Below are positions 1-11,706 of a stretch of 64,000 nt of DNA, one piece after another (positions within the stretch are counted from its first letter, which is position 1; each line of letters opens with the position of its first letter). The stretch covers positions 12,152,001 through 12,216,000 of the forward strand of contig NC_051120.1 in assembly GCF_014839805.1 (NCBI RefSeq), read 5' to 3'. This DNA is from Manduca sexta (Eukaryota > Arthropoda > Insecta > Lepidoptera > Sphingidae). The notes beneath the pieces are model-generated. The model did not search any database. It was given only the letters and a program-made list of their open reading frames with translations, and was not told where the DNA came from. The position numbers and the translations under genes are program-made.

Positions 1-337
1 CATTTGCCGCGACCCTAGGCGCACAGCTCGTGCGTATGCCTCTTGGTTGCTAAATTCACATTGAGGTCTGTCTAAGGGTTCGTGAACATTTCCCTTCCCT
101 TGTTCCAACCATCCTGATAACTCCTCTTCCTTCCCCTTCCCTTCCTTCCCTCTATCCCCTCCCTTCTTCCTCCCGGGCCCTGGGACCGCCTAGCTGGAGG
201 CTACCGAACCTCCAGTGATGGCGGTAGGGCCCACCAACTCATCAGGGGCTGCCGTGATTGCTAAGCCGGGGGATCGCCTATACATCATTAGCGGGGTACC
301 CCCGGTGATAACCACGGCAGTTCCCTAGAAAAAAAAA
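1..337 (+). mobile_element. Probable 3' end of a poly(A)-tailed retroelement
   Basis: Contains a pyrimidine tract (about 112-172), a GC-rich stretch with ggctaccgaacctccagtga and cattagcggggtacccccgg, and ends in nine A residues (about 329-337). This layout suggests a LINE 3' UTR with poly(A) tail whose coding part lies beyond the left edge. Family not certain. Confidence 0.5.
112..172 (+). repeat. Pyrimidine-only tract
   Basis: A long C/T run, almost without purines (ccttccccttcccttccttc core), directly visible. Confidence 0.85.
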
Positions 338-699
338 TGTGCTTTATGTCGATGAAGCTACGACAAAAACATGGTCTATTAATAATGCTGATTATAATAA
401 CAATTTTTTACAAAACCAATTAGTATCGCTGTACATGTCAGGTGTTAACTCTTGAACTTCCGCACTCGATACGTTCGATTACATCAGAAACAATTTGTTG
501 TGCGAACGCTTTACTAATGGCTTTACTCCATACAGTGAAAGATTTTCCAAGAATTTTTACAACTTTACCATTTTACTTTACGCCTTTATCTCTCACAGAG
601 ACATTGAAAGGAGTACTATCAAAGCTAAACTGGCTCATTAATCTTGTAGATATTCTCTACAACATGTTTTTTATATGCGCACATCAAATTAACCCCACT

Positions 700-908
700 G
701 AACATCACCGTAAACGGAGATGGTACCAGATAGAGTGTCGACTGACGAGAGATGATTATCCCTCGCCACTCGATACAATTACGCATGTTTGAAACTGGAG
801 ATACACAGGCTGATGGTGGAACGAAACACTTTCATTAGCCCCTACCACGGGACTTGAACCTTATATACGTGCGTAATGCGTACACAATTATCCTACCAAG
901 TCATTTTT
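700..908 (-). mobile_element. Probable tRNA-derived SINE, minus strand
   Basis: The complement of 840-905 reads acttggtaggataattgtgt, then ggttcaagtcccgtggtagg, resembling a tRNA A box and a near-perfect B box/T arm. The following sequence towards 700 (minus direction) contains cgacactctatctggtacc and is probably the SINE body. No second copy in this window to prove it. Confidence 0.45.
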
Positions 909-3418
909 CTTTAGCTCTACCACTTCCGGTGACTCTCTTTTCGAAACTCACGTAAAACCAATTATTTTAAATTGTTTTCACCGCCAACTCCGACATGTCG
1001 AACTTTGCTTTATCTTCGCGTGCCGTGTGAGGCGTCAGCAGAACGTCACGTAAGTCACGCGCGCGGTATTAATTGTCTCCCGCGAGACTGCCACGAGAGG
1101 CATCCGACGCGAGGTGAGAATACTAACGTATAGACGGAGAGCTAGGAGACGGAAAATGTTCAGTTACGGTTATGAGAAAATAACAGGTATTTGGGTGTAT
1201 ATCAGCCCGACATAATTATGGCGATTGACAAGGGGTATTCATCACTCGTGATTCGACATTTTCTGGACCCTTCTCCTCATACCATCAAGTACAGCGGGGT
1301 CACATCGATATGCTGGTATAAAAAAATAGGCAATAGATCGCGCTGACGTCTTGATAATTATTTATCAAAGTATGTACAGATGCTCACATTTATCATTGAT
1401 TGTGGTGAAGTGTAAGTAAGTAAAGTACAAAATATACCTCTCTCAAATGATAAAAAACAATTACGATCATCCTCCTCAACTGCCCCATCATTTTTTGCTC
1501 ATCACAAACAATAAAAATCAACAAATTTAAGCAGCGACACTATTAAATCCATTTTTTTCCTTCATAAATTATAAATTCCTTTACTACCTTCAGCTAGTAA
1601 CAAGTATGTCAAGTGAACAGTAGCAGCATCATTACGAGCGTGCGAACTGTGCCACTTCCTGCGCGGGTGCGGTTGCAGCGTGTTCGGGCCATTGTGCGAA
1701 CACGTCGGATGTGTCACGTCATATGATTTATTGCGAACCACGGGATATTGTGAGGTTTTTGCATTCCCGCGACCTATATTCATAACATTATCATCACTCT
1801 GTTTCATTGTCCTATTATTAAGGATGGGCTTCTGCTATCCTCCGGGAGGTGTTAGGTTTTCAACAACTTACTGCACTTCTAATAATTTTGAACCTTAAAA
1901 ATCTTATGCATCAAGAGAGAAGATCATAAAATTTCAGTAAAATAATAATGAATGTGTATTGAAATTAACATATTTATAACAATAGCTGGAATATCCAGAA
2001 ACACTAAAGATAATGTCATTAAGTATAAGTTTTATTAATGAGCCCAGGTTAGCAAACTGGCTGGTGGAACTTTAAACAAGAAATGATTACCACCGTCCAT
2101 CACCCACAATAATGAAACCGTGAAAACATTGCCTAATTTTGATACAACGAAAAAATATTGCAAATGTAAGCGAGATATATACATCTAACAGTTGAGTTGA
2201 GGTATGTGTTATTTTGTAGTATTTTTCTTAGTTCGCCTTATTTTAAAAAAACAGCTTCAACTTTTCACCTGCTTTGACACCTGCGCTCAGCTCCCGGACT
2301 ATCCGCCTTGGCTACGTGTTCGCACGTCGGTCTAACGTCCATAACCCACAGCTCCTTCTAATTTAATATCATCGTTAAGGGACCGACCCTCTTCGAAACT
2401 TCTTTCAATACCTCTTCCTAAGCAATATACACTTTAAAACAAAAGGTATAGAGTCATAACTCGAACAGAAATTCGATGCCGTAAATTAAATGTCTTGTCT
2501 AATTTTGGCTCAATCGATATGACTTATTGTTATAAGGGGTCTTCCATTTGCATGATAATATTATGTCCCTACAAAGGACAGTGATTTGTTAACTTATTGT
2601 GTTAAGCGCCATCTGTGAGAGGGCGCCGGCACTCCATTGTAACATTATTACTATACATTGTTCGTAGATGGCGGTAGAGTTACGATTGAATATTTTGAAT
2701 GGATGCCGGTACTCGGTGTTCAATCGTTCAATTGTTTTTGTTTAATATTTTTTATTTTATTTTGGTCAAAGGTGCTTTGTGCACAAGTATACAAATAATA
2801 AAATTCCTCGCTCAAATAGGATACATCCAGAAATGCAAGGCGGCTTAATTCTAGCTATAACTGACAAGGTCAAACCTAACTCTCTTGTGCAGTATGTATT
2901 ACCTATCTTAGGAAGCAATGGCTACTTTACATGTATTAAGTATCTACCTTCCAACGTTAACCATCTTTCTGCAGAACACTTTTATACGCCTGTATCATAA
3001 CATAATTTTATTTGACAATCAACAAGGACCTCTATAATTACGTAAGTATGAAATAATCTAACTAGTGTTTCAAAACTAACAGGCCCGGAGAAGAGACAGG
3101 GAGACTCATAATAGATCTTTTAGTCTTGCCCACATCTTTTTTACCTCATTTGTCTGAGGATTTTTGGTGAATATTGAAGAGTCTTCTAGGACGGACCCAA
3201 ATTTAGTCTGACTCTAAAATACGTATAGATGGCGCTTGCCTCCGTGGCGAACTACGGAAGTACAGAAGGCTTTAAAAATCGCTATAGTGATTTAGGGACT
3301 TTTGTAATGAGATAGGCCACGAACAACGCCCAGTTGACCATCATAATGAAAAATATTACTTCTTAAATGTTATCAATACTTATGTAGGTTAGGTAATGGA
3401 CAATATAAAGTACATTAC

Positions 3419-3517
3419 CTTTTGCTTGTCGAGCTGGTGCAGGATGTCGTCGACGTCGCCGACGGCCACCGACTGAGCGCGCAACATGTCCACCTCCACC
3501 GACACCCAGTCGCGGAT
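3419..3517 (-). CDS. Dys: Dystrophin-like gene, exon E (spectrin repeat ~R20, helix A)
   Basis: Minus-strand exon of 99 nt (33 codons, phase 0/0). Acceptor AG at 3519-3518 and donor GTAATG from 3418. The peptide runs IRDWVSVEVDMLRAQSVAVG then DVDDILHQLDKQK. The pattern D-W-x-S, a Leu-rich helix with Q-x-V-x-VGD-x-x-DI and a terminal KQK is, from my knowledge of the family, the helix A/B start of human dystrophin/utrophin repeat 20. This is the strongest single piece of evidence for calling the gene dystrophin and not nesprin or dystonin. The next exon must lie beyond the left edge: no minus-strand continuation is seen in 1-3418. Third codon positions are G/C-rich against an AT-rich intron. 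Confidence 0.75.
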
Positions 3518-6500
3518 CTGTACAACATTCACCGTCATTACAACATAACACAGAAATAAAACTCTAGGAGCAGTTCGGTTAGATTTGAAGATCAGGGTAT
3601 GGACTGCTTCTATGATGTGGATCAACCATTAGGATACAGCATGAGGATCTGCTTTTAAATCCTAGGTGGGGCAACATTTTATATGACTCTTAAGCGAAAT
3701 ATCGAATATAAATAGGTCACCAATGCCTTACCAGTTGTCTTTTTATAGAGTAAATATACCGCAAATATAACAAGAAAAACAATGATAACATATTTCGCAT
3801 TCCAAAAGTACACATCCGACCCATAAAGGCAAAAGAATTTAAATAAATAAATAAATTACATAACATCAACGAGAACATGCGATATAAATTCAATGCTTAA
3901 TTGGAAAGTTTGTAACAAAATCGCCCATCGCCGAGTCGCTTTACAAAATAAAATACATAAACTCCATTTATTAAACCGTAGCGAATGTTACCTTTTGAAA
4001 CGATATTTCAAACCGATACGTGGATTAGAGCATGCACCAGCGATCCAAATACACGAATACATTTATTACCACTGGCTATTAAATCAGCTTTGGTTTTACG
4101 TATTGAAAGCTTTAAATTATCATTTGCATAGCTTTGAAAGTAAATAGTTGTAGCACTCGTAAAACTAATCATAGAGGAAACATTTATCCACCGCAGCGAT
4201 AAACGGCTGCAATTAGTGTTAATTAACCACTGTACCATTAAATATTTTGAAAAACAACCTAGAAACAAACCTCATGACTGATAAAATATGTTGATTTGTA
4301 AGACCTTCTATTTAACTTCTTCAATTAGATAATGAGTAAATGAAGGAAATGTATTAAAAACAAAGAGTAGTAAAATTATATCGAGCCGACGTGGAATGAT
4401 AGTCAGACAAAAATTTCAGGCTCATGCGACACTGATGCGACACTGTTACTGAATTTACCGTGAAGTAGCAAAACACTGCAAAAAGCAACTGTAAATTATT
4501 ATTATTATTTTTCCTTGCGTAATTGAATGCGCATATTGACATATTTTTTGTAAATATGTTATTTTTGTATTAATATGTAAGAACGCTGTGACATCTTGTC
4601 ATACAAACATTTCAGATAAGAGAACGACTTATTACCTATTGGTAATAACTTTTGAAGCACAAATATGGTCCTTATGTCCGGTATATAACTAACTATACTA
4701 TTTATTTCTTTGTTTGAAAACTATTAGGATGAATATAGGTACAATGATTAAATTTCAGAATTTGGATGATAACTATTTATTGAGCTAAAAGACAATATTT
4801 CATACGAAAAATGTCACATAAAAGTATTTCTACAAATCAAAAAAGATCCCAGCAGCCTAACATCAAACACAAATCCAAATATAATATCCCTTCAGGCACA
4901 ACTCAAATATCGCTGTACCCACATCAGTATCATCTGTAAGAGATTACGCGCCGCGCCTCCGGTCGGCTGCGCGACTCAAAAACATTCCGACATTTTATAG
5001 TTTTCCGATAGGGTCCCGGCCGCGGGTCCGCGCGTTATGTTTGCGATGCGCCCCGTCTCGTGACCGCACTGCCAACTGATTTACATGATGGTAAACATAC
5101 GGGCGGATATCGGTGCTGGAAACGCTGCGACTATTCACTGAGTCTATGATGTATGGTGAGAACTTGCGTGATGTTTTACATTCTACATCGGGATTGTTTA
5201 GTTATAATTTTTCAGACTTGCTACGTGGCAATAATTAAAATTTCTGGGCATGTTGGTATGTTTACATTCACTAAGCTTACTATAAAGCGTGTGACTTAAA
5301 AAAATCGCTTAAACTTATAAAATATTTTCTCTATAGTGTTAAACGAAATATTGTCCGGTACAATTCATATGAATCCTAAAAAGGTCCTCATGAGGCGAGT
5401 CCGGGCGGGCGCGGCGGATCGTATCGGGCGCGTGGTTTGCCGCTTAAAGGTGACCTCTCCCGCTATCATTCAATGGAAAACGGATAAGCGCCGGCTTCAG
5501 GGAATATCCACTATTGGTTTCTGGGTTTTGTTTCGAATATCTCATGAGAGAGGATTTTATAAGACAAACTAATTTAATTTACATTCACGTTTTTAAAGAT
5601 TTTATGACGAAGTGAGTAGAGCTTCTGATTGTAAACGAACGATGCGATTGCGTAATAGAAAAACATCACCCAAAACTATGCGTGACTCCAATATACCTAA
5701 AATATGTAATGTAAAGAAAACACAATATTTCCTTAACATAATAATACTTAGATTACCGTATATCAACTAATTTCTCGCATACAAAATACTCACATATTAG
5801 CATTATTATTTGATACAAATAATTTACGAAGATAATATTTGACGCAAAGCAACACAGCAATCAAAACGGAATCGAACAGCTTCCAAAGACATATTCGTGA
5901 ACGTTGAATACGGCTGCAGCCGTCCCGAGATGACGCGCTCTCGATCCTCTGGGGGAATTTGGCACTCGAGATGGATAGAGCCTGCGAATTGCGACCGACC
6001 TCTCGCCTCTCGCCGCCTCTCGGCAAGAGGCCGGGTTCAAAGCGCATGTTTATCGAAACAAGTTTAGGCTGCAGTAAATCCACTGAAATGTGCACCGAAA
6101 TTTATACGTTTTCGAGATTTAGTTCCTGCATTTCCTCGACAACTATTTGATTTTGAATGGAATTTGTTTGAAGTATTGTAAATATATTATAGATAACCTA
6201 GAAATGTTTTGTGGCATCAGGTATCTTATAAATCCTTGCTCGATTCCACGCTACCCATAAATAAATGGTTACAGTAGATGTTATGAGCAAATAGTAACGA
6301 GCGTGTTAAACTGTCGAAGAGCTACTAAGGCGAAAGAAGAAAGAGAAAGAACTTATAAAATACTCCGTTAATACTGTACTATTATATCAAGCAAGCAAAC
6401 AAGCGTTAATATATTTCAATAGATCGCGTTTTACATGGGCACGGCAAAGTTACCCCACCTGATGGTAGACGGACTGAGGTTCAGAAAAAATATAGACGAC

Positions 6501-6695
6501 AGATAATTACTCCTTGTCAGTAGACATAATTATGCCAGCCCGTTTATACCGCATATACAAAGGCTCATCTCGGAACACGACACACTTAAGTGGGCCACTA
6601 TGGTGGGTTTTAACACCTTGTATACGGTTGTTGCTATAAAGGCGGATACAACATATACCCTAGCACCAACAAATAATACGATAGCCGTACAGTAC
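3518..6695 (-). other. Dys: 3.2-kb dystrophin intron between exons D and E
   Basis: AT-rich sequence between donor 6695 and acceptor 3518. A GC-rich stretch lies at about 4948-5110 and another at about 5390-5470. A short stretch at about 6432-6475 (gggcacggcaaagttacccc and following) looks like a fragment of a lepidopteran dispersed repeat. No gene or RNA recognised. Confidence 0.55.
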
Positions 6696-6784
6696 CTGCT
6701 GCACGGTGGTGTCGAAGTGCGCGAGCAGCGCGGCCGGCGACTGCTGCGAGGAGCGACGCCGCCCCGACGACCGCCCGCTCCAGT
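6696..6784 (-). CDS. Dys: Dystrophin-like gene, exon D (second half of hinge, start of next spectrin repeat)
   Basis: Minus-strand exon of 89 nt, phase 1/0. Acceptor AG at 6786-6785 is preceded by a good T-rich tract (tgtgtttttgttgcag) and the donor GT is at 6695-6694. Two bases complete the split codon from exon C (G|AC = Asp), after which it reads WSGRSSGRRRSSQQSPAALL and AHFDTTVQQ. The Ser/Arg-rich part continues the hinge; LLAHFDTTVQQ begins a helix. The match of phase across a 46.5-kb intron and the continuity of a basic, Ser-rich hinge into a helix are the support. In human dystrophin the repeat after hinge 3 begins similarly (a Phe followed by a helix leading to a DW motif). The exon could be missed by ab initio predictors because of its size and distance. 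Confidence 0.66.
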
Positions 6785-8224
6785 CTGCAACAAAAACACA
6801 CATTTAACGTACAAACTTACAACATAACGTCGTGCTGTAAAGCTGGGATGCAACTAATGCTCACATATAATTTATTTACAATATCTAGAGATGTGATAGT
6901 ATATGGTAAATTATTGCTGTATAAGGTACATCAATACAAAAAACACAATAATATATAATGTTTCATTTGAAGTGAAAAAAATACTTTTTGAACTAGGAAA
7001 GAACCCAGCTTGCTTCAAATCTTAAGTACGCTGTCGCCAAAGTCAATAGAAAACTTAATGCGTATAAAATTGTGTACTCTATTTAAGACTCGTGACGAGA
7101 GAACTTCGTCATTAAAAGTGACAACTGATTTGAAACTGTCAAATGTTCTGTAAGTGTCGACGTCTAAGGTGTCGACAGTCGAAACAACTCGACAAAGTTT
7201 ATGATTGGCCTCGCGACAACCGACGCGAACAGAGTGGAAATAAAACTTATTGTTTCGAGAGAACAGTGGGGTAAGAAAAGTGTAATATATAAAATATTAG
7301 CTTGAAAGTGGTATTAAATCCTTATATATTTATGAAGTGCAAGTAAAATATTATGCGGTGGTGGATATTATAACTTGTTTTCGTTAAATAATATAAAAGC
7401 TTTAAATTATTCGATAAACTTTCATATTTAAATATTTGTTGAATAACACACATAAGTTTTAAATTCAACGCCACAAAATTCTTAAAAGCATACACCAAAA
7501 AAAAACTAAATGACATCGAATAAAATACCTTTAATCTCCGTGTGAGCACAAAATAGAAACGAAGCAAAAATAAATTAATCTGCGCAGCAAAGAGTTTGAA
7601 AAATGAATCTGTATTCGTAGCGGAGGCAAACGTTAACTCGCTACTTGTGACGTCACATGGCAATTAATGCAATGCGCCGAACACCGGCAAAACGGTGCAC
7701 GAGCGGCGCAGACGTAAAGGAAATAGAAAACTAACTGAACGACATAAAAGGACATCTCGTTTCCCTTTTAACAGCCTGTTTTTCAAATTTGGAGAGTGAG
7801 AGCGACGCTGTGTGTTCCGGTTTAGCCGGCTGCTCCGGGCTGGCCGGCCGGGCCGATTGTCCGGACGGACGGCAGGACCGGCGACAGGAAACAGACTCGC
7901 AATCGAACGGTAGGGAAGTGACGCCCCTGCCGTCGCTACCGGCATTGGATCAACTTTGTGCATTTAGATATGCAGTGAGAGCGAGTACGCTTTAATTAAT
8001 GATTTGAGTTGGAAGTTCAATTGAAGCATTATTACCAGTGGAACTTTGAGATAAGTCTCTCCAATACTTTTATTATCAAGATTTATTTTAAAATTAAAAA
8101 TGTAAATGTTTGTCTCACAATATAAATTTATAAAAAGTTAATCTGTGACTTCAATAAATAAACATGAAACAGTGAAAAAGTCATTTTGTTTACCCATTAA
8201 GAAAATCTCTGAGTTGCGATGCCA

Positions 8225-8362
8225 CTCTCGGGGAAGAGCGCTACGTGCTACGTAAATACGCTCTCGTAGCATGTAGGTCGGAGATAATGAGTGGATGCGT
8301 AGCGTTCCGATCAGGCTACATTTATAAGTACCCGCTACGCAAGTGCGTAGAGCTACGTACGT
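8225..8362. repeat. Cluster of gctacg/cgtagc words
   Basis: gcgctacgtgctacgtaaat, tgcgtagcg, cgctacgcaa, gcgtagagctacgtacgtaa: direct and inverted copies of the same hexamer in about 140 bp. Similar clusters occur at about 12190-12225 and 53997-54060. Probably MITE-derived. Confidence 0.6.
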
Positions 8363-9589
8363 AAATACATACAAAATAATATTATTCAACAATCATTTTA
8401 ATTATTATAACAAGTCGGACAACTGAAATTCGGTTGTGGAACTTTCACAAAAGTTAATTGCAGTATCTGTTCTCTTTACCAAAAATGTTTTGTAAATTTT
8501 CTTTTAAATTCTTCTGAAGTAATTTAGGTCCCGTAAGCCACAAGCAGTGTTTTCGTCAAAGACTTTTCCGTATTTATATTTTCAGGGTAAAATAATTATT
8601 TTGATCATTAAATTTTGCATCTTCGTGTTATCTTACTTTTACTAGAATTTTAATTTGAAGTCTGAAACTGGTTTACAATCATATCTATACCTATGTATAA
8701 CTTTACTATTTGGTATTATATATTGTGACCTGTATTGTGTGTGCAACGGCATAAATTAATGTAATTGCCTCCACAACTCTCTCCTCCCTACTACGCGTTG
8801 TTATGAAAAACAAATAAGTAAATACAAATAAATCTCTGCGCGATTTAATTCGCTTGTTCACTGCAATAGTGTCTAACCTTTCCTAATTGGCAAATCGCGT
8901 GCACAGAACAAAACAGAACAGAACAGAATAACAAACTGAGTCAGCAAAAAACTCTGGAGTTTGCCAAACAACTGATGTTTGAACAAATATCCGGCGGAGT
9001 TGGCTTGTTGCTAAATTAACTGTAGTTTTGATCTATTTGTAGCAACTGGTGATTTTTGACAAAGTTTTTTTCGGAAAATGGCGTTTCAATCGAAGGAATT
9101 GTCATAATTACAAATGAAAATTCTACAATTGTCCAACTAGTTGTATTTGTTGTTTGTTTATTGTTTGGACTAATTTTGAAGTTTTCTCTAGAAGTTAGTC
9201 GAACATGTTAATTTTAAGATAAATTCACCCACGGCTGTAATCACCCATTTTAATGATTTTCTAGAATATTAAAGACTAATCAAACAACACCATAAACAAA
9301 TAAATTACAACTCTTTCAGTATTATACAAAACGAGAAAAACAATACTTAATATAATAGTAAGCAGCACGACTGTCTATAAACACGCATCACACTAGCACA
9401 TTAAATCACAAGCTATACTGAAAATGGCATTCCAAATAACACTTCATAACAGTATTATTCACTGCAGTACGTTCGTGACAACCCTACACACGTTGAATGC
9501 AATTCTAATGTATTTATCGCGCGCGGGTGGATGTCGTTGCACTATAATTGGCTGATCGCGGCAAGTATTCCTCCCCTCCCCCGCAGCAG

Positions 9590-9602
9590 CCCCCCCCCCC
9601 CC
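9590..9602 (+). repeat. Poly(C) tract
   Basis: About a dozen consecutive C, within a C-rich stretch 9572-9630. Confidence 0.8.
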
Positions 9603-11174
9603 GCGCCCCGCGTCAGCCCCGCCGCCGCCCGGCGCCACGAGGGTTCCGTCAAGACACATTAGCACACACTGATATAAATCAGTCTTTTAAAATACAGCTG
9701 CTATTAAGGCTTTATAAACAAGCTGCTGATTTGTGGTCATAGGTTTTAGCACACATATAGTAATAAATCCTTGTAAATACTTTTTTTTTGCTCCAGCAAA
9801 ATAGGCTCCCGCACGCAGGACATGCGAAACGGCACAAACTGAGTGGCCCATGCTTAAGTAAAGTACAAAATCAGTACTGAATAACAGCAGTGCTAAAGTA
9901 GTAATTTATTAACAAATGACTCACCTACATTTTACACTACTATTAATTATTCCATCGTTTTGAATATGAACACAAATATCTCCAAAATGGATCCAGCTTA
10001 TTAATGTGTTTGAAATTCGTAACTTATTAATGATTTTAACAAGTTAATCGAGTGGAATAATCCGTCGGTGTAACGTCGTTAAGTCCTGGACGGTAAGCCT
10101 GTACAAAGTTGGTAAGACACATCTCGTGTTTTTCCTCGAGTTGGCTCAAGTTAGATGAGCCGTCCGCTCCCACAGCATTCGTGGTCTTTACGAGACTTCA
10201 GGAAAAGGTTTTTTTAATGAGAAAAAGTTTGGTTTGAGCGTAATGTTTACACAATGCTCTTATTTAAAAAGACAAACAGGATGCTTGATTTTGAAGGGTT
10301 GGGTTTACTGTAAATTGTCCCTTTAATTAATGAGATTAGATCTGGGCCTGCCAGTGTCATCTCATACTGACTGTGATTGGGGATATCCTCGAAAATTACA
10401 AAATATGTGAAAAGATTTTCTATAAGTAATGTATTATATATATATATATTTTTTTAGCAACTTTTTCTGAATAGGTCATACATTCCTAGAGGTTGTACTT
10501 GGAGTGGGTGCCTGGTAATGCTCGAGGTACGATCCACTTATCTTTTATCGAGCATCTGGCATCAAAAGTTGTGACATAATATTAGACCTGAATGACACAT
10601 GTGTGATCTAAGAGAGAAAGTTATGCTCGATATGACGTCAAAATTGTGTCACTCGCTCTGAATGATTTTCAAGAAGATTAATTAATTGAAATAAATTCGC
10701 CTAGTATCTGCAGTACTGGATACATCCCCGCCTACACCTTTTATATACTAAGCTGAATGAATTAAAAAATACACACAAATTAACTTACATAAATTTTACT
10801 ATGCTTTTAAACTCTACGGATTTAAATAATTATTTTCACACCGGCACGGCTTGTGAAATTTTAATAACGTCAGAGGCTTATGTTTTGGTTAATCACGGCT
10901 TAACAGTTAATATTAACCGGCGGTGAGTCAGTTAAACTGCCACCTCGGTCGGTAAGTGCGGTTATACCACACCCTGATTTAGGGTTGGCACACGGTGGAA
11001 ATACGCTGACGTCACTCTCTACGATTAGCGAAGGGTTGTCCTGCGACAGTAATGTTGTTTAAGTTATAAAGACACACCGCATAAACTTGTATAGTGTAAG
11101 TTTTTGAAGATTTAGAAGTACAAATTAATGTAATACATACATCCACTCTTACGAACACAGCCTGTATTCGTCAT

Positions 11175-11328
11175 CAGTGGCGAAAGATAAAGTTTGCCGA
11201 AAGGGAATGCGACACAACATATAGGTACTGATATGCATTTATACTGTCTACAAATCGTTCTAAGGATAATTAGATTCTACATAAAGGGAAGCCGACGGGA
11301 ATCGGGTTATATGGTCCTTTCGCCACTA
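11175..11328. mobile_element. 154-bp hAT-type MITE
   Basis: Left end CAGTGGCGAAAG and right end inverted TAGTGGCGAAAGG. It is flanked by TTCGTCAT (11167-11174) and CTCGTCAT (11329-11336), which match at 7 of 8 bases, as expected for an aged 8-bp hAT duplication. The internal sequence has no coding capacity. In the 46.5-kb intron. Confidence 0.8.
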
Positions 11329-11667
11329 CTCGTCATGTCAATTTTATGAAATTTAGAACAGCCTATTATCATCTTAAAAAAATATACAATTAAATTTTTA
11401 ATATTAAATTGGCTTCAGGCTAAATCTACTCGATTTCTTCATATTATATGTTAATAAGGGCAATATTTTCACTTACAGTAGTTTTAATTATAATACTCTT
11501 ACATAAAAAGCAAATACTAAAGTGATTTAGTGTGGAAAATGCACAAAGTTTCCTGCAAATATTTCAGCTTGCATAAGAGCAAGCGAATCGCGTGCGCGTC
11601 CTCCTCGCGCTTACACTCTGTCGTGAGCGTTAATCCTCGCAATAATCCGGGACAAAGCGCAGTCCCC

Positions 11668-11706
11668 GCGCGGTGCGGTGCGGCGCGGTGCGGTGCTGTG
11701 CGGTGC
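11668..11706 (+). repeat. ggtgc pentanucleotide-type repeat
   Basis: gcggtgcggtgcggcgcggt and following, an imperfect 5-bp repeat in a GC-rich patch in the long intron. Confidence 0.8.

Larger units (their letters stand above)
1..3418 (-). other. Dystrophin intron downstream of exon E (continues off the window)
   Basis: Apart from the retroelement end at 1-337 and the SINE-like 700-908, I see AT-rich sequence with no gene. agatggcg words occur at 2606-2614 (inverted), 2666 and 3225. Confidence 0.5.
6785..11174. other. Intron segment, no gene recognised
   Basis: GC-rich patches at 7795-7900 and 9572-9640 and the gctacg cluster at 8225. Otherwise AT-rich with no recognisable coding or RNA gene. 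Confidence 0.5.

Noticed and set aside
442..792. 116-residue frame near the left edge
   Set aside because: Overlaps the SINE-like stretch, shows no domain and no splice context; likely chance.
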